Assembly (NCBI GenBank): GCA_034336665.1
Contig: CM067568.1
Span: 10,065,165-10,129,164 of the forward strand
Direction: 5' to 3'
DNA length: 64,000 bases
From: Luscinia megarhynchos
Taxonomy: Eukaryota; Chordata; Aves; Passeriformes; Turdidae
Position numbers and translations under genes: made by a program. The first letter of the stretch is position 1. The number at the start of each line of letters is the position of its first letter. Under the pieces are notes generated by a model. It was given only the letters and a program-made list of their open reading frames with translations, ran no database searches and had not been told where the DNA came from. This document shows positions 54,201 through 61,371 of the stretch, in pieces.

Positions 54201-57200
54201 ATTGAGAATTTACCAGCACAAAACAGTGCTGGTAGATTCTCAATATCATCCATACAATTTAGTGCATGTGCTTTGCAATTTTGGATACATGATTTAGTAT
54301 GACTTTGTTCAATAATGATAGTGCCTGATATGAAACTCTAGTGTTTTGTTTCTGCAAAATTTCCAAGTGTTGGAGATCAAGTCTATCACAAAACTGGCTA
54401 AAACAACCAGTGATTTGGGAGGCGTTGGTCCCACTATGATGATTATGAAATTGGGTGATCAGGTGCATTATTAAACTCAGTTTAATGTTTATATTTTTAT
54501 TTTATTTGGTTGTAGTTCTTTAAGTTTAGTTTATTCTTGCTTTCTCTGAGTGTTGGATACAAAGAATTACAGTACAGAGCATGCTGAGGGCAAGATGGGA
54601 TTTCAGATTGAGAACCCCATAGGTCGAAGCAGAGGTCTCAAAAAAAGACTAAATTTAACAGGGACAAGTCCAAGTAATAAAGAGGAGGAGAAAAAGAACT
54701 CAAACACTTGAATGGACTGCCTACCATGCCTGCAGACTTCCCAGTGTAATTTTTCAGGAGGGCACTAAATAAAACTGTCATTAATGAATAGGTATGGTTG
54801 GTTTTGTCTAGAACCAGAATCATGGAGTGACTCCTAACTATTCACTAAACCTGTGTTTAACTCCTTTCCTGTGAAGTTGTCTAGAGCAGAATCTTAGAAG
54901 TGTTTGGATATGCACTAAAACAAAAGTGTTAGATGCTGTAAGTGTTTGGATGGTTTTTTTCTCTGTTGGAAGCATAGATTTTACATAGATTTTATAGGAT
55001 TAAACATTTGGCTACTTATCACATTACAGCAAAAATTTACATAATTTGTACTTGAGCTAGAATATATTGTTACATTTAGCATGTGTTTGTCATAAGAAAG
55101 AATTTTTATGGTCTTTGGGAAATATAAGCAGTGTTGCATGATGCTATCCAACAATTCAGGGGTGGGGGAGAAGAGGCTGCTCTTTTATGGAAGGAATGGA
55201 TGTTTTCATTTCAGTAAATTATAATTAATAGGTTTACATATAATTAATACATCATAGTGGGTACAGTATAACATAGCAAGATAAGAGTTTCACGTGTGAC
55301 TTCATTATTTCCAATCATTGTGACACTGGCACTTTCCCCAGCATCATTATGCATCTGCTTTAATCAAAGATAAAGGCCTATGGTAAGAGCTGACAATATA
55401 AACTCAGAACATTTCTGTTGTGTGATTTACACTGCTGGGCTTTCAGTGTGGAGGGAAAAGAGCAGCATCTCTGTGCCACATCTCATTTCACATCAAGCAC
55501 TTGCCATACCAGACAGTGCAAGATGAATTTTGGGGAAAACCATGACCTTTTTATTTTACTTTTGCTCCCAACTCTCCTTTTCCCAAAGGGGACACTAGAC
55601 CCACATCTTTGCCACACAAATTAACCCACAGAATTATTCTTCCTTGTATCTTGTTGCATGGTTGAAAAAATAATTTTTGTTTCTCCCAGAATATGCCTCG
55701 GAGGAGAGTCAGTGTTGCAGTTGTTCCTAAATTTAACTCCTTGAACATTCCTGGTCAGTCACCGACAGCTTCACCTATACCTTCAATGCCATCCCTGGTA
55801 AGTAAAACCCACATTTTAACGTTAACAGTTTTTGTCTAAATTATTTTGCATAGGGGCAAACCATAGTTACTGTAAAATGGAAGCTTTTTCATTGGTTTAA
55901 CCTGTTCTGACTCCATCCTAGTGAAGGGGATGGACAGAGGTAATTCCTGTTATATAAGGGAAATCACAACCTACCTCCATGAATGATCCCTTTGGGAACA
56001 GCTGTAAAGGGCAGGCTGCTGATTCACAGACACTGGAGGTTAATGAGGCAATTTGCCTTTAATCTGAAGTAACATACAGGAAAGACATAGTGAAAAGAGT
56101 TGTCCACTGTAGAAGAGACATTTCAACCATAAACCACAGAACACAGCTGGACTGCTGTTCTTCATTGCCAAAAGTCCACTGAACAGAAATAAATGTAATT
56201 AATGTACAGAAAGCATGTAAATGCAGTTAATGTACATGGTAGCAATTTAGAGGTTCTGTGATGATCTGGGATCAGTGGAGCCATCAGCCTTTATATTGAA
56301 TTTTTGTTTGTAAAACTAATAAATTAAATGAAACTCTAATATGAATGTAATAAATCCATACAAGCGCTTTGGAGAAAAACTGCAAGATGTACTCACTGTT
56401 CAGAGGTGAGCTAAGATGGGATATAACCTTTAAGTTATGGAGTTTCCTGTTAAAAATATAGGTTCATTTAAATGACGATTTTGCTGAGAAGCTTAATCTA
56501 TTTTATTTGTAAGAAAAGCATCTGTGCAATTTATTTATTATGTACTCTGAGTCAGTTGTTTCAGGAACCCAGCGTGTTTGTTTACTATGTTTTATTAGTA
56601 ATTATTTTTGTTTAAAATTTCCCATTGAAAAATCAGCTAATAAATTAATGTTCTGAGGATAATAGGACAGGAGCAATAGAAGAATTTTACTGTTCAGGGA
56701 TCAATATATGAAGGAAAACATTTTATGGGGAAAAAAATACAGGGTAGAAGGAAATGTCTGAGAAAATTCTTAGTGTGCAAGTCCATTGTTTACTCTGGTT
56801 AATGGGAGCAGCATGGAAGCAACACATAAAAGATATTTTGCTTGTGAGTGTGGCAGGAAGCCTAAGCAGCACAGTGCCTTTGTAATTTTATTGAACACTC
56901 ATTTGAAATTAATTAATGAATTTTAATTGGTATTTAATTATTTAGTCATGAATGTTAACTAATTAATGAATGTAACATTTATTGCTGGGTTTTGCTTACA
57001 GTCTGAATCACCCAGTAATGGAAGAAGCAACCTAACATCTACTCCTGCTCTGCCAGCTCTTCTAGAAAAGTGAGTTTTGTCTAGGTCATCTCTGTACCTA
57101 TTAAATGCTAATACTAAATGATAATTTAAAGAATCATATTTTGAAATATTGTGATATTACTAGTAGTTGTTAGAATGCTTTAAACATGCAAATTAAAAGC

Positions 57201-60200
57201 TTTTAATGTGTACATCACTACATGTCCTGGTTTGAAGGACAGGTGTCTGCCGATAAAGGCAGAAATTTTTTCCTTTGAAATAGAGACTTTAATCCACTCC
57301 CCATGTGGGAGTTTGAATCCAATGTTTGAATCCAAGACTCTGAGGCAGAGATAAGGGGGTAGGAATAACAGCTCCTTTACTAATATATCTAACCGTACAA
57401 ACAGAAACAACAGCAGTTGTTAAAATTACTAACAAAACAGAACAGATAACTCGGTCCCAGTCCTTTCTTTAGCTGTGGGCACACTCTCTTTCTGCACTCA
57501 GTCCCGGTGCTCCAGATAGAACAAAGCCCGGCAGCCGCAGAGAGGAGGGAGCGCAGGAGGGAGGGGCAGCAGCAGCCACGCCGGTCCCGGGTAGAGCGGC
57601 TGGAGCGGCAGCTCCTCGCTCACTGTCTGTGTCCGGGTGATCAGCTGTGTCCGCAGAGGCAGGAGCTGCAGCGGGGCGGATGCAGGACAGGTGATCGCAC
57701 AGGGTCTGGCTCTTCTGCCTTCGGCCGTGTGGCTGCAGACGGGGCGTCCTCCTCCGAGCTCGCTGGAAACACGAATTCTCCCTCCAGAAGCATGAGAGCC
57801 CCTCCGGAAGCTGCTCCGACCTACCCCTTTTGTCCAGAGTCGTCAAAGGTCCTAGGTGTGACCTGGCCAGCTCCATTGGCATGATAATGGGAAAAATTCT
57901 TTAAATTGACACAGTAATAGAAAAGCACTCAACCCCCAACACTACAGAATATTGAATTTCATGTATTTTAGATTAGTGCTGAGGCAGGACAAAATTTATC
58001 TTATGTTTTTGTTTTACCTTGTGCTTTACCAAGAATGTAAGTATTTAGCAACTGAGAAAACAAAAAATGGGGAGCTACAGCACTGGCTTCTACTATTCAA
58101 AAGAACTCTGCAAGATCTAGAACATCTTTTGAAGCTGCGCCGAAATTCTATGAGAAAATACAGCTACCAAAAGAACCTTATCAATATTTTGCACCTAAGA
58201 AAACAAATCTTGTTACCAAGCAATAGAGGCAGAACTTTGCTTTGAGCATAAGTGTGTGTGCATGGGCCAGCTGGTCTAGTAGTGCAGAGTTTTGTATGTT
58301 TAAGCACTTCAAGCTTATACTCCCTGTTTGTTTAAAGTCCAAATGAAAATAAAGTCTACTGTTAATATGACTTGAGAGGAGATCCATTCCCCACAGATGG
58401 TGTCAATCACGTTGAACTATTTTAGTGCCAGGAAAATAAGGCCTGCAAAAAGGGTGAGATTCCAGAAGTTGAAATGGGATGATCCATTGTTGAGCTTATT
58501 AAACCTTGACTTTGATAGATCTGCTGTGTCTCAGTTACTTAAACTCTCTGTCCCAGGAGAGCGCTGCAGGAAGACAGCAATATAAACCAACTTATCTTCA
58601 GGCTAGATGCTCCAAACTTTTACTTGAAAAAAGTTCTAGAGAGAAAAGTGAAGTATATGTATTTTTTTAACCTGTGCATCTGTTCAGCATATAAAGTTAA
58701 GCACGGGAGAATACTTAAAAGACAAATAAAAACAATGATTTGTTGAATTAGTATTTGACATTACTTCTGTTATGTTCCTCTTATGTAGCAGGTTATAATT
58801 TCTAAGATGATTTTTAGAAAGTTGAGGGAATTTTTTTTCATAAACAGCAAATAAATGCCATGGATGAGCCAGGAAAGAAAGGCTCTTTTCTTCTTCTTTT
58901 AAAGAAGAATAAAAATTATAGTTTTCTTACCTTAGAAACATAGTAATTACTGTTCTTAAATCACACCATCATGAAACTAATATTTTTGGTTGGTGTTTAG
59001 TTTTTTTCCTTTGAAAGACATTTGATTTCTCCAATGTACATTAAAAAAGACAAAACATGACTCACAAAATTGCAGCATACTCCAAATACAACAAATTTCC
59101 GTGATGTTATTTTCTATTTGTCTGCTTCTTTTGTCTTGGCAGTGGGAAGTCAAATGGAGAGCCTGACTGTGAAACCTCAACTTCTGTGCTGACACAGAGT
59201 GGGTTGGAAGAGATCAGCCCTGAAACTAAAGCCAAGATAGAAGAAGAAGCCTATAACAAGGGGTGGGAATATTTTTTGTGAACTAAATCTCCAAATATGT
59301 GCTACCAGATGAGGACATCTATTTTTAAATTTTAGTTTTAAATACAGTAGTTATGTTATTGGTGTCGCAAAGTGCTTTACACACCATGTTTTGGGGCAAT
59401 AAAAAGCTTAGGGATCTGTTTCTGAATGTCAAGCAAAGAAATTTTGTATTATGTGAAGAGTGAAACAAATTTTGATTCTCTCCTGCAGAATCCAGCTTGC
59501 CATCTGACTTTAGCATTGAATTGCATTTATTCTCCAGGAGAAAAAGAAGTGTCTAGAGGATATTCCAAATGATGGAAAGTTATAGAGAAATATTTACTGA
59601 CTCCTTTACAATAGACAAAAAATTGTTCTCTGTGGAGAACAACCTCTTTTATTTTGTTCAAAATGGCAAATTTGGTATCAGCTGTAATATAATCCTCTGT
59701 TCAGGGAGGGTGGATGTCTGTGTGCCTTACTGATGGTCTTCAGCTAATTTTTACTCTCATTCAATGCTGCAACACTGCTACTTGTGTTTTATTACATGTG
59801 AAAAACATAAAGCTAATTTTTCATTAAATAAGATCATGCTTATACGATATCCTAGATTAAGAAATAAATGTTTTGTCTGATAAAGATATCAAGAAGCCTT
59901 GAAGAAAACCAAAGAACTTCAGCAACTGAAGGAAGAAGATGAAGAGACACCCAAAGAAAGTCACGATGAACATGAAGAAAGTGAAAATGAAGATGAGATA
60001 AAAAATCTTAAAAGCAGGTGAGACAGTGGTGTAATATGTCCATACAAGTGGGGCCACTTTTTTCTACTTGTGGTGGTACCCAAGCAATTGTTTTATACTA
60101 GCATTTTGGCATGTTTTCCTTCTGGGGAAGCATACTGAAATAAAAGTTTTCACAGAAAGTAATATTCCAGGACAATGTAGTTGCAAAACGCAAAACTTTT

Positions 60201-61187
60201 GATTTTGATATTTTGGTTAAAGCTGTATGTTGACATCAAGATGCTTCATCTTGATGGGGTTTGGTTCTGATTTGGGGTAAAAGAATGCTCCATAAAAGTT
60301 CCTTAGATGCTAAAATGTATTTCTCTGTGGATATGTACTGCCTCATAAAGGTAATTCAGGAACCTGAATTAGTGCCATGTGTCATTGCTGTCACTAGAGT
60401 GACACTGCATCCATGTGTACCCCGTGCTCTCTGTCTGTACATTACAGAGGAATTGAATGCTGGCCAAAGCAAGTAATATGTCCAATCCCAGATAAAGGCA
60501 GGGATCCTTAGCTAATACAGAAGAATTAATTTCCATTCTATAACCATTATAGCTATAAACATCTGTTGATTAGAGATTTCAGCCACCTCCTTACTCATGA
60601 CACTCTTGGAAAGAAATGTTTGCCACATATTCCAACGTTTAATTTAGTTGATCAAGGTATGAACAGTGCAGAAGATATCAAGCTCTGAGATTTGCCAACT
60701 GACAGGTGGGAGAAACGGGAGTCAAGTTTACCGTCTCCACCTGTCTCACAAATGTTACTCATATGGAGCTGGAATATCTGAGTGTACAGCTCATCATAAA
60801 AGAGCTTTACAGTTTGATCCTCCTATGACAAAGTGTATTGGGGAAAAAAAGATGGTGCACCACCTATTACACTTTTCAAATTGGAAAGCTTAAGATAATA
60901 AATTTGCATTTGATTAATATATAATAGTTTTCTTTTCATTTTACAGCAGACTTGAAGTCATCGTGAATTATTTATATATCCTGTACCCCAAACTGTGCAA
61001 ACACTGGAATGTGGTGTGGCTTGTAGTGGCTGCAATAGTAATTTTTGCTGTGGTATTGGGAATCTACCATTCCTACAACTCCTGTGATGAAAAGTCAGAG
61101 GCACCTGAAGGGAAGGCCAGCTGTTCTGCAGCCCATCAGTATTCCTGGTGGAACTCAGGATTCCGACAGGAGCAACGAACAGAATAA
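33192..61187 (+). CDS. IRAG1: IRAG1 (MRVI1), inositol 1,4,5-trisphosphate receptor-associated 1; 20 coding exons
   Basis: Seen: twenty exons with GT/AG junctions and matching phases join into 845 codons plus TAA. The mature order is kinase-binding segment (residues about 101-132, with the basic run [13 protein letters not shown]), low-complexity middle (about 195-375), conserved coiled-coil core (about 380-605), two basic serine sites (S618 in RSMSL, S631 in RRRVSV), acidic linker (about 735-762) and a hydrophobic anchor (about 788-806) followed by a roughly 39-residue Cys/Trp-containing tail. Known of the family: IRAG1 sits in the ER membrane, binds PKG I-beta and the type 1 IP3 receptor, and when phosphorylated on serines equivalent to S618/S631 inhibits IP3-evoked calcium release in smooth muscle and platelets. 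The human protein is about 900 residues, so this copy is near full length. Its paralogue IRAG2/LRMP shares the core and anchor but, as far as I recall, not the kinase-binding segment seen here. No frameshift or in-frame stop was found. The exact N terminus is uncertain. Confidence 0.95.
35440..36060. other. GC-richer block in IRAG1 intron 1, unexplained
   Basis: About 600 bp visibly richer in G and C than the flanks, with short open frames on the + strand but no acceptor/donor pair that I could support and no CR1 hallmarks. It could be a regulatory element, a degraded repeat or an alternative exon. Confidence 0.35.
36127..36185. repeat. Pyrimidine tract in IRAG1 intron 1
   Basis: About 59 bp of almost pure C/T (purines only at a few positions), including a 15-T run. 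Low complexity. Confidence 0.7.
36900..37040 (-). mobile_element. CR1 LINE, 3' end fragment, reverse orientation
   Basis: On the + strand it reads GGAAGGGGCCTTAAAGGTCA then CAGGGACACCTTCCACTAGA and AACCTGGCCTTGAACACTTC, the reverse complement of the CR1 3' end. It lies in IRAG1 intron 1. Confidence 0.88.
38206..38306 (+). CDS. IRAG1: IRAG1 coding exon 2 (residues 24-57)
   Basis: It lies between acceptor ACCATTCAG and donor ACAG|GTACTG. It is 101 nt, entering in phase 0 and leaving two bases of an Arg codon. It encodes DTAVEG...[23 protein letters not shown]. The end resembles the human stretch ending TDKNLANR, which supports the call. Confidence 0.9.
39402..39472 (+). CDS. IRAG1: IRAG1 coding exon 3 (residues 57-81)
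   Basis: The acceptor is the strong tract TTTTTCTCTCTAG and the donor is TTG|GTAAGA. It is 71 nt and encodes a basic, Arg/His/Ser-rich piece ([15 protein letters not shown]) ending SLTSV before a split Asp codon. Human IRAG1 also has a basic His/Arg patch followed by SLTSVD here. Confidence 0.92.
40791..40964 (+). CDS. IRAG1: IRAG1 coding exon 4, PKG I-beta binding segment (residues 81-139)
   Basis: It is 174 nt between TTCTACACAG and ACAG|GTAGGG. It encodes [13 protein letters not shown], then [18 protein letters not shown], then [16 protein letters not shown]. In mammals this acidic-helix-plus-basic stretch is the part reported to bind the leucine zipper of cGMP-dependent kinase I-beta. 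It is one of the best-conserved parts of this copy and separates IRAG1 from its paralogue IRAG2. Confidence 0.96.
41891..41965 (+). CDS. IRAG1: IRAG1 coding exon 5 (residues 139-164)
   Basis: It is 75 nt between AATGAAGCAG and ATCAG|GTAAAA, in phase 1 at both ends. It encodes a Ser/Pro-rich stretch ([13 protein letters not shown], then NTLTLPLPS) matching the Ser/Pro-rich linker after the kinase-binding segment in human IRAG1. Because both phases agree, it could be skipped without a frameshift. Confidence 0.9.
41972..42033 (-). mobile_element. Short CR1 LINE 3' tail, reverse orientation
   Basis: ATCATGAATCATTATGAGAG, then AAAAGACCTCTAAGATCATC and AAATCCAACCATTTAC, the reverse complement of a CR1 end. 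It starts only about 6 bp after the exon 5 donor of IRAG1. Confidence 0.75.
42432..42481 (+). CDS. IRAG1: IRAG1 coding exon 6 (residues 164-180)
   Basis: It is 50 nt between TATCTTTCAG and GGGCAG|GTAAGA, entering in phase 1 and leaving in phase 0. It encodes [16 protein letters not shown]. The Ser/Pro-rich content fits the linker but is weakly conserved, so the call rests mainly on phase and splice sites. Confidence 0.82.
42907..42948 (+). CDS. IRAG1: IRAG1 coding exon 7, 42-nt small exon (residues 181-194)
   Basis: It is a 14-codon exon ([14 protein letters not shown]) between a T-rich acceptor ending GGTAG and the strong donor GAG|GTAAGT. Both ends are phase 0, so it could be a cassette exon. 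Its protein is poorly conserved. The tidy fit between exons 6 and 8 and the strong donor support it. Confidence 0.75.
43527..44117 (+). CDS. IRAG1: IRAG1 coding exon 8, large central exon (residues 195-391)
   Basis: This is the longest exon (591 nt, 197 codons, phase 0 to 0), between TACTTTCAG and GAGAG|GTAAGT. It starts [16 protein letters not shown], close to human GLADRKQNDQRK, and contains EQKENFDP-like [19 protein letters not shown], and at its end [19 protein letters not shown], which is nearly invariant in vertebrates. Between these anchors the Lys/Ser/Pro-rich sequence is divergent. It is the disordered middle plus the start of the conserved core. Confidence 0.96.
44756..44787. repeat. 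Poly-A/purine tract in IRAG1 intron 8
   Basis: A GAAAGAAAAAAAAAG-type purine run of about 32 bp. Low complexity. Confidence 0.7.
45030..45249 (+). mobile_element. CR1 LINE, 3' end fragment in IRAG1 intron 8
   Basis: Contains AGAAGTTCTTCCCTGTGAGG, TGTTCAAGGCCAGGCTGGAT, and GACCCTTTCAACCCAAGCCA, ending TTCTATAATTCTTTGATTCT with the repeated CR1 tail. Confidence 0.92.
45961..46039 (+). CDS. IRAG1: IRAG1 coding exon 9 (residues 392-418)
   Basis: It is 79 nt after TTTTCTTCACAG, encoding [20 protein letters not shown] then AAEQEK, part of the conserved core. The donor AAG|GTGCAG is non-optimal. It leaves one base of a Gly codon, completed by exon 10. Confidence 0.95.
46260..46282. repeat. (ATT)n microsatellite in IRAG1 intron 9
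   Basis: A perfect 23-bp run of the ATT/TTA triplet, between CTGTAGCT and ACCAAGAG. Confidence 0.9.
47950..48070 (+). CDS. IRAG1: IRAG1 coding exon 10 (residues 418-458)
   Basis: It is 121 nt between ATGTCTTTAG and GGAAG|GTAAAA. It encodes a Pro/Ser/Glu stretch ([17 protein letters not shown]), then [20 protein letters not shown], which matches the human [16 protein letters not shown] segment. Confidence 0.95.
48944..48974 (+). CDS. IRAG1: IRAG1 coding exon 11, 31-nt small exon (residues 458-468)
   Basis: It lies between TTTTATTTCTAG and TTGAG|GTAAGT. It completes a Ser codon, then encodes [10 protein letters not shown], identical to human at nearly every position. It leaves in phase 0. At 31 nt it is too short to have been found from an open reading frame, but the flanking phases require it. 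Confidence 0.94.
50061..50201 (+). CDS. IRAG1: IRAG1 coding exon 12 (residues 469-515)
   Basis: It is 141 nt, phase 0 to 0, between AATCCAAACAG and ATTGCG|GTAAGA. It encodes [20 protein letters not shown] and the charged helix [20 protein letters not shown], the first coiled-coil part of the core. It is almost identical to the human exon. Confidence 0.97.
52376..52507 (+). CDS. IRAG1: IRAG1 coding exon 13 (residues 516-559)
   Basis: It is 132 nt, phase 0 to 0, between TTTTTGTTTCAG and CGCCAG|GTGAGG. It encodes [20 protein letters not shown] and [18 protein letters not shown], a strongly conserved helical segment. Its second half is GC- and CpG-rich, unlike all other exons here. Confidence 0.97.
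53262..53403 (+). CDS. IRAG1: IRAG1 coding exon 14 (residues 560-607)
   Basis: It is 142 nt between TTCTTCCTTAG and ATCTG|GTAAAG. It encodes [20 protein letters not shown] and [19 protein letters not shown], the last part of the coiled-coil core, essentially as in human. It leaves one base of the Glu codon completed by exon 15. Confidence 0.97.
54069..54118 (+). CDS. IRAG1: IRAG1 coding exon 15, first PKG site (residues 607-623)
   Basis: It is 50 nt between TTTCTGTGCAG and GGGAAG|GTATTT. It encodes [18 protein letters not shown]618 in RSMSL corresponds to one of the serines phosphorylated by cGMP-dependent kinase in mammalian IRAG1. The donor GTATTT is a weak match to consensus. Confidence 0.95.
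54201..54244 (+). ncRNA. 44-nt near-perfect hairpin in IRAG1 intron 15 (function unknown)
   Basis: The left arm ATTGAGAATTTACCAGCAC and right arm GTGCTGGTAGATTCTCAAT form 19 consecutive pairs, one a G-U wobble in the + strand transcript, closed by a 6-nt AAAACA loop. It begins 83 nt after exon 15. It is shorter than a typical microRNA precursor and pairing does not extend past the arms. It could equally be a remnant of a small inverted-repeat transposon. No function is assigned; the ncRNA type only reflects the RNA structure. Confidence 0.35.
55690..55797 (+). CDS. IRAG1: IRAG1 coding exon 16, second PKG site (residues 624-659)
   Basis: It is 108 nt, phase 0 to 0, between GTTTCTCCCAG and CCCTG|GTAAGT. 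It encodes [20 protein letters not shown] followed by a Ser/Pro tail. S631 in RRRVSV is a textbook basic-residue kinase site and lies 13 residues after S618, the same spacing as in human. Both ends are phase 0, so skipping would remove this site cleanly. Confidence 0.97.
55798..57001 (+). other. IRAG1: IRAG1 intron 16 with TAATTAAT-rich 3' end
   Basis: A 1.2-kb intron. Its last 100 nt holds two copies of AATTAATGAAT (about 56910 and 56962) plus a TTTAATTATTTA stretch. These resemble homeodomain sites, and ACTAAT also fits a branch point. No other feature was seen. Confidence 0.45.
57002..57069 (+). CDS. IRAG1: IRAG1 coding exon 17 (residues 660-682)
   Basis: It is 68 nt between TTTTGCTTACAG and GAAAA|GTGAGT. 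It encodes [20 protein letters not shown] then LE, leaving two bases of an Asn codon finished by exon 18 ([14 protein letters not shown] across the junction, as in human LLENGKTNGDPDCE). Confidence 0.94.
57218..57222. repeat. 5-bp target-site duplication (left)
   Basis: CTACA immediately before the LTR start, identical to 57942-57946. Confidence 0.8.
57223..57941. mobile_element. Solo LTR of an avian endogenous retrovirus (ERVL-like) in IRAG1 intron 17
   Basis: A 719-bp block begins TGTCCTGGTTTGAAGG and ends ACCCCCAACA, the TG...CA termini of an LTR. It is flanked on both sides by the same 5 bp, CTACA (57218-57222 and 57942-57946). A 5-bp duplication fits class III/ERVL-type integration. The inside is far more GC- and CpG-rich than the intron. 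There is no gag, pol or env, so this is a solo LTR left by recombination. The terminal sequence looks like LTRs I associate with passerine genomes. Orientation is not settled. It interrupts no exon. Confidence 0.85.
57942..57946. repeat. 5-bp target-site duplication (right)
   Basis: CTACA immediately after the LTR end, identical to 57218-57222. Confidence 0.8.
57947..59142 (+). other. IRAG1: IRAG1 intron 17, part after the LTR
   Basis: About 1.2 kb of AT-rich sequence between the solo LTR and exon 18. Open frames near 57.95-58.6 kb have no family or splice support. Confidence 0.6.
59143..59262 (+). CDS. IRAG1: IRAG1 coding exon 18 (residues 682-722)
   Basis: It is 120 nt after TTGTCTTGGCAG. 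It encodes [16 protein letters not shown] and [16 protein letters not shown]. The donor falls in a G run (AAGG|GTGGGA). Only this position keeps the frame into exon 19 ([13 protein letters not shown]). Confidence 0.93.
59263..60946 (+). other. IRAG1: IRAG1 introns 18-19
   Basis: Introns of 623 and 929 bp around exon 19. No repeat or regulatory element was recognised in them. Confidence 0.7.
59886..60017 (+). CDS. IRAG1: IRAG1 coding exon 19, acidic linker (residues 722-766)
   Basis: It is 132 nt after the purine-containing acceptor GTCTGATAAAG, with donor GCAG|GTGAGA. It encodes [18 protein letters not shown] and then a long acidic run rich in Glu, Asp and His. The family has an acidic linker just before the membrane anchor, and the sequence before it matches human closely. 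Confidence 0.94.
60947..61187 (+). CDS. IRAG1: IRAG1 terminal coding exon 20, ER membrane anchor and stop
   Basis: After CATTTTACAG it encodes [20 protein letters not shown], then a hydrophobic segment (about residues 788-806: Val/Leu/Ala/Ile/Phe with no charge), then YNSCDE, ASCSAA and [11 protein letters not shown] before TAA at 61185-61187. The protein therefore has a C-terminal anchor with a short tail, probably luminal. The same SYNSC, CSAA and SWW features are in the human tail. A second AG three bases downstream makes a NAGNAG acceptor. Confidence 0.96.
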
Positions 61188-61365
61188 CAGAGGAACCACC
61201 ACGCCCTCATGGACCCTGAGCAAGTTTGTGTAATAGAGCACCGTTGTTAAAGGTAGTGCTTAGTCATCCCTGTGGCTGTTCCACGTGATCCCTTAAGCAA
61301 GTGAGTTACTCCACACCACCAGGTTTGGGGTACATGGTGAGCATTCCTTGCCAAGATGCCAATCT

Positions 61366-61371
61366 AATAAA
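61366..61371 (+). terminator. Proximal poly(A) signal AATAAA
   Basis: A canonical hexamer about 180 nt after the IRAG1 stop, followed by a CTGTCTGTCCTCTT pyrimidine-rich stretch. It would give a very short 3' UTR. Confidence 0.4.

Noticed and set aside
57469..57884. Open frames of 125-137 codons on both strands in a GC-rich block
   Set aside because: They lie wholly inside the solo LTR. Long frames on both strands come from high GC and few stops; there is no retroviral or cellular domain.
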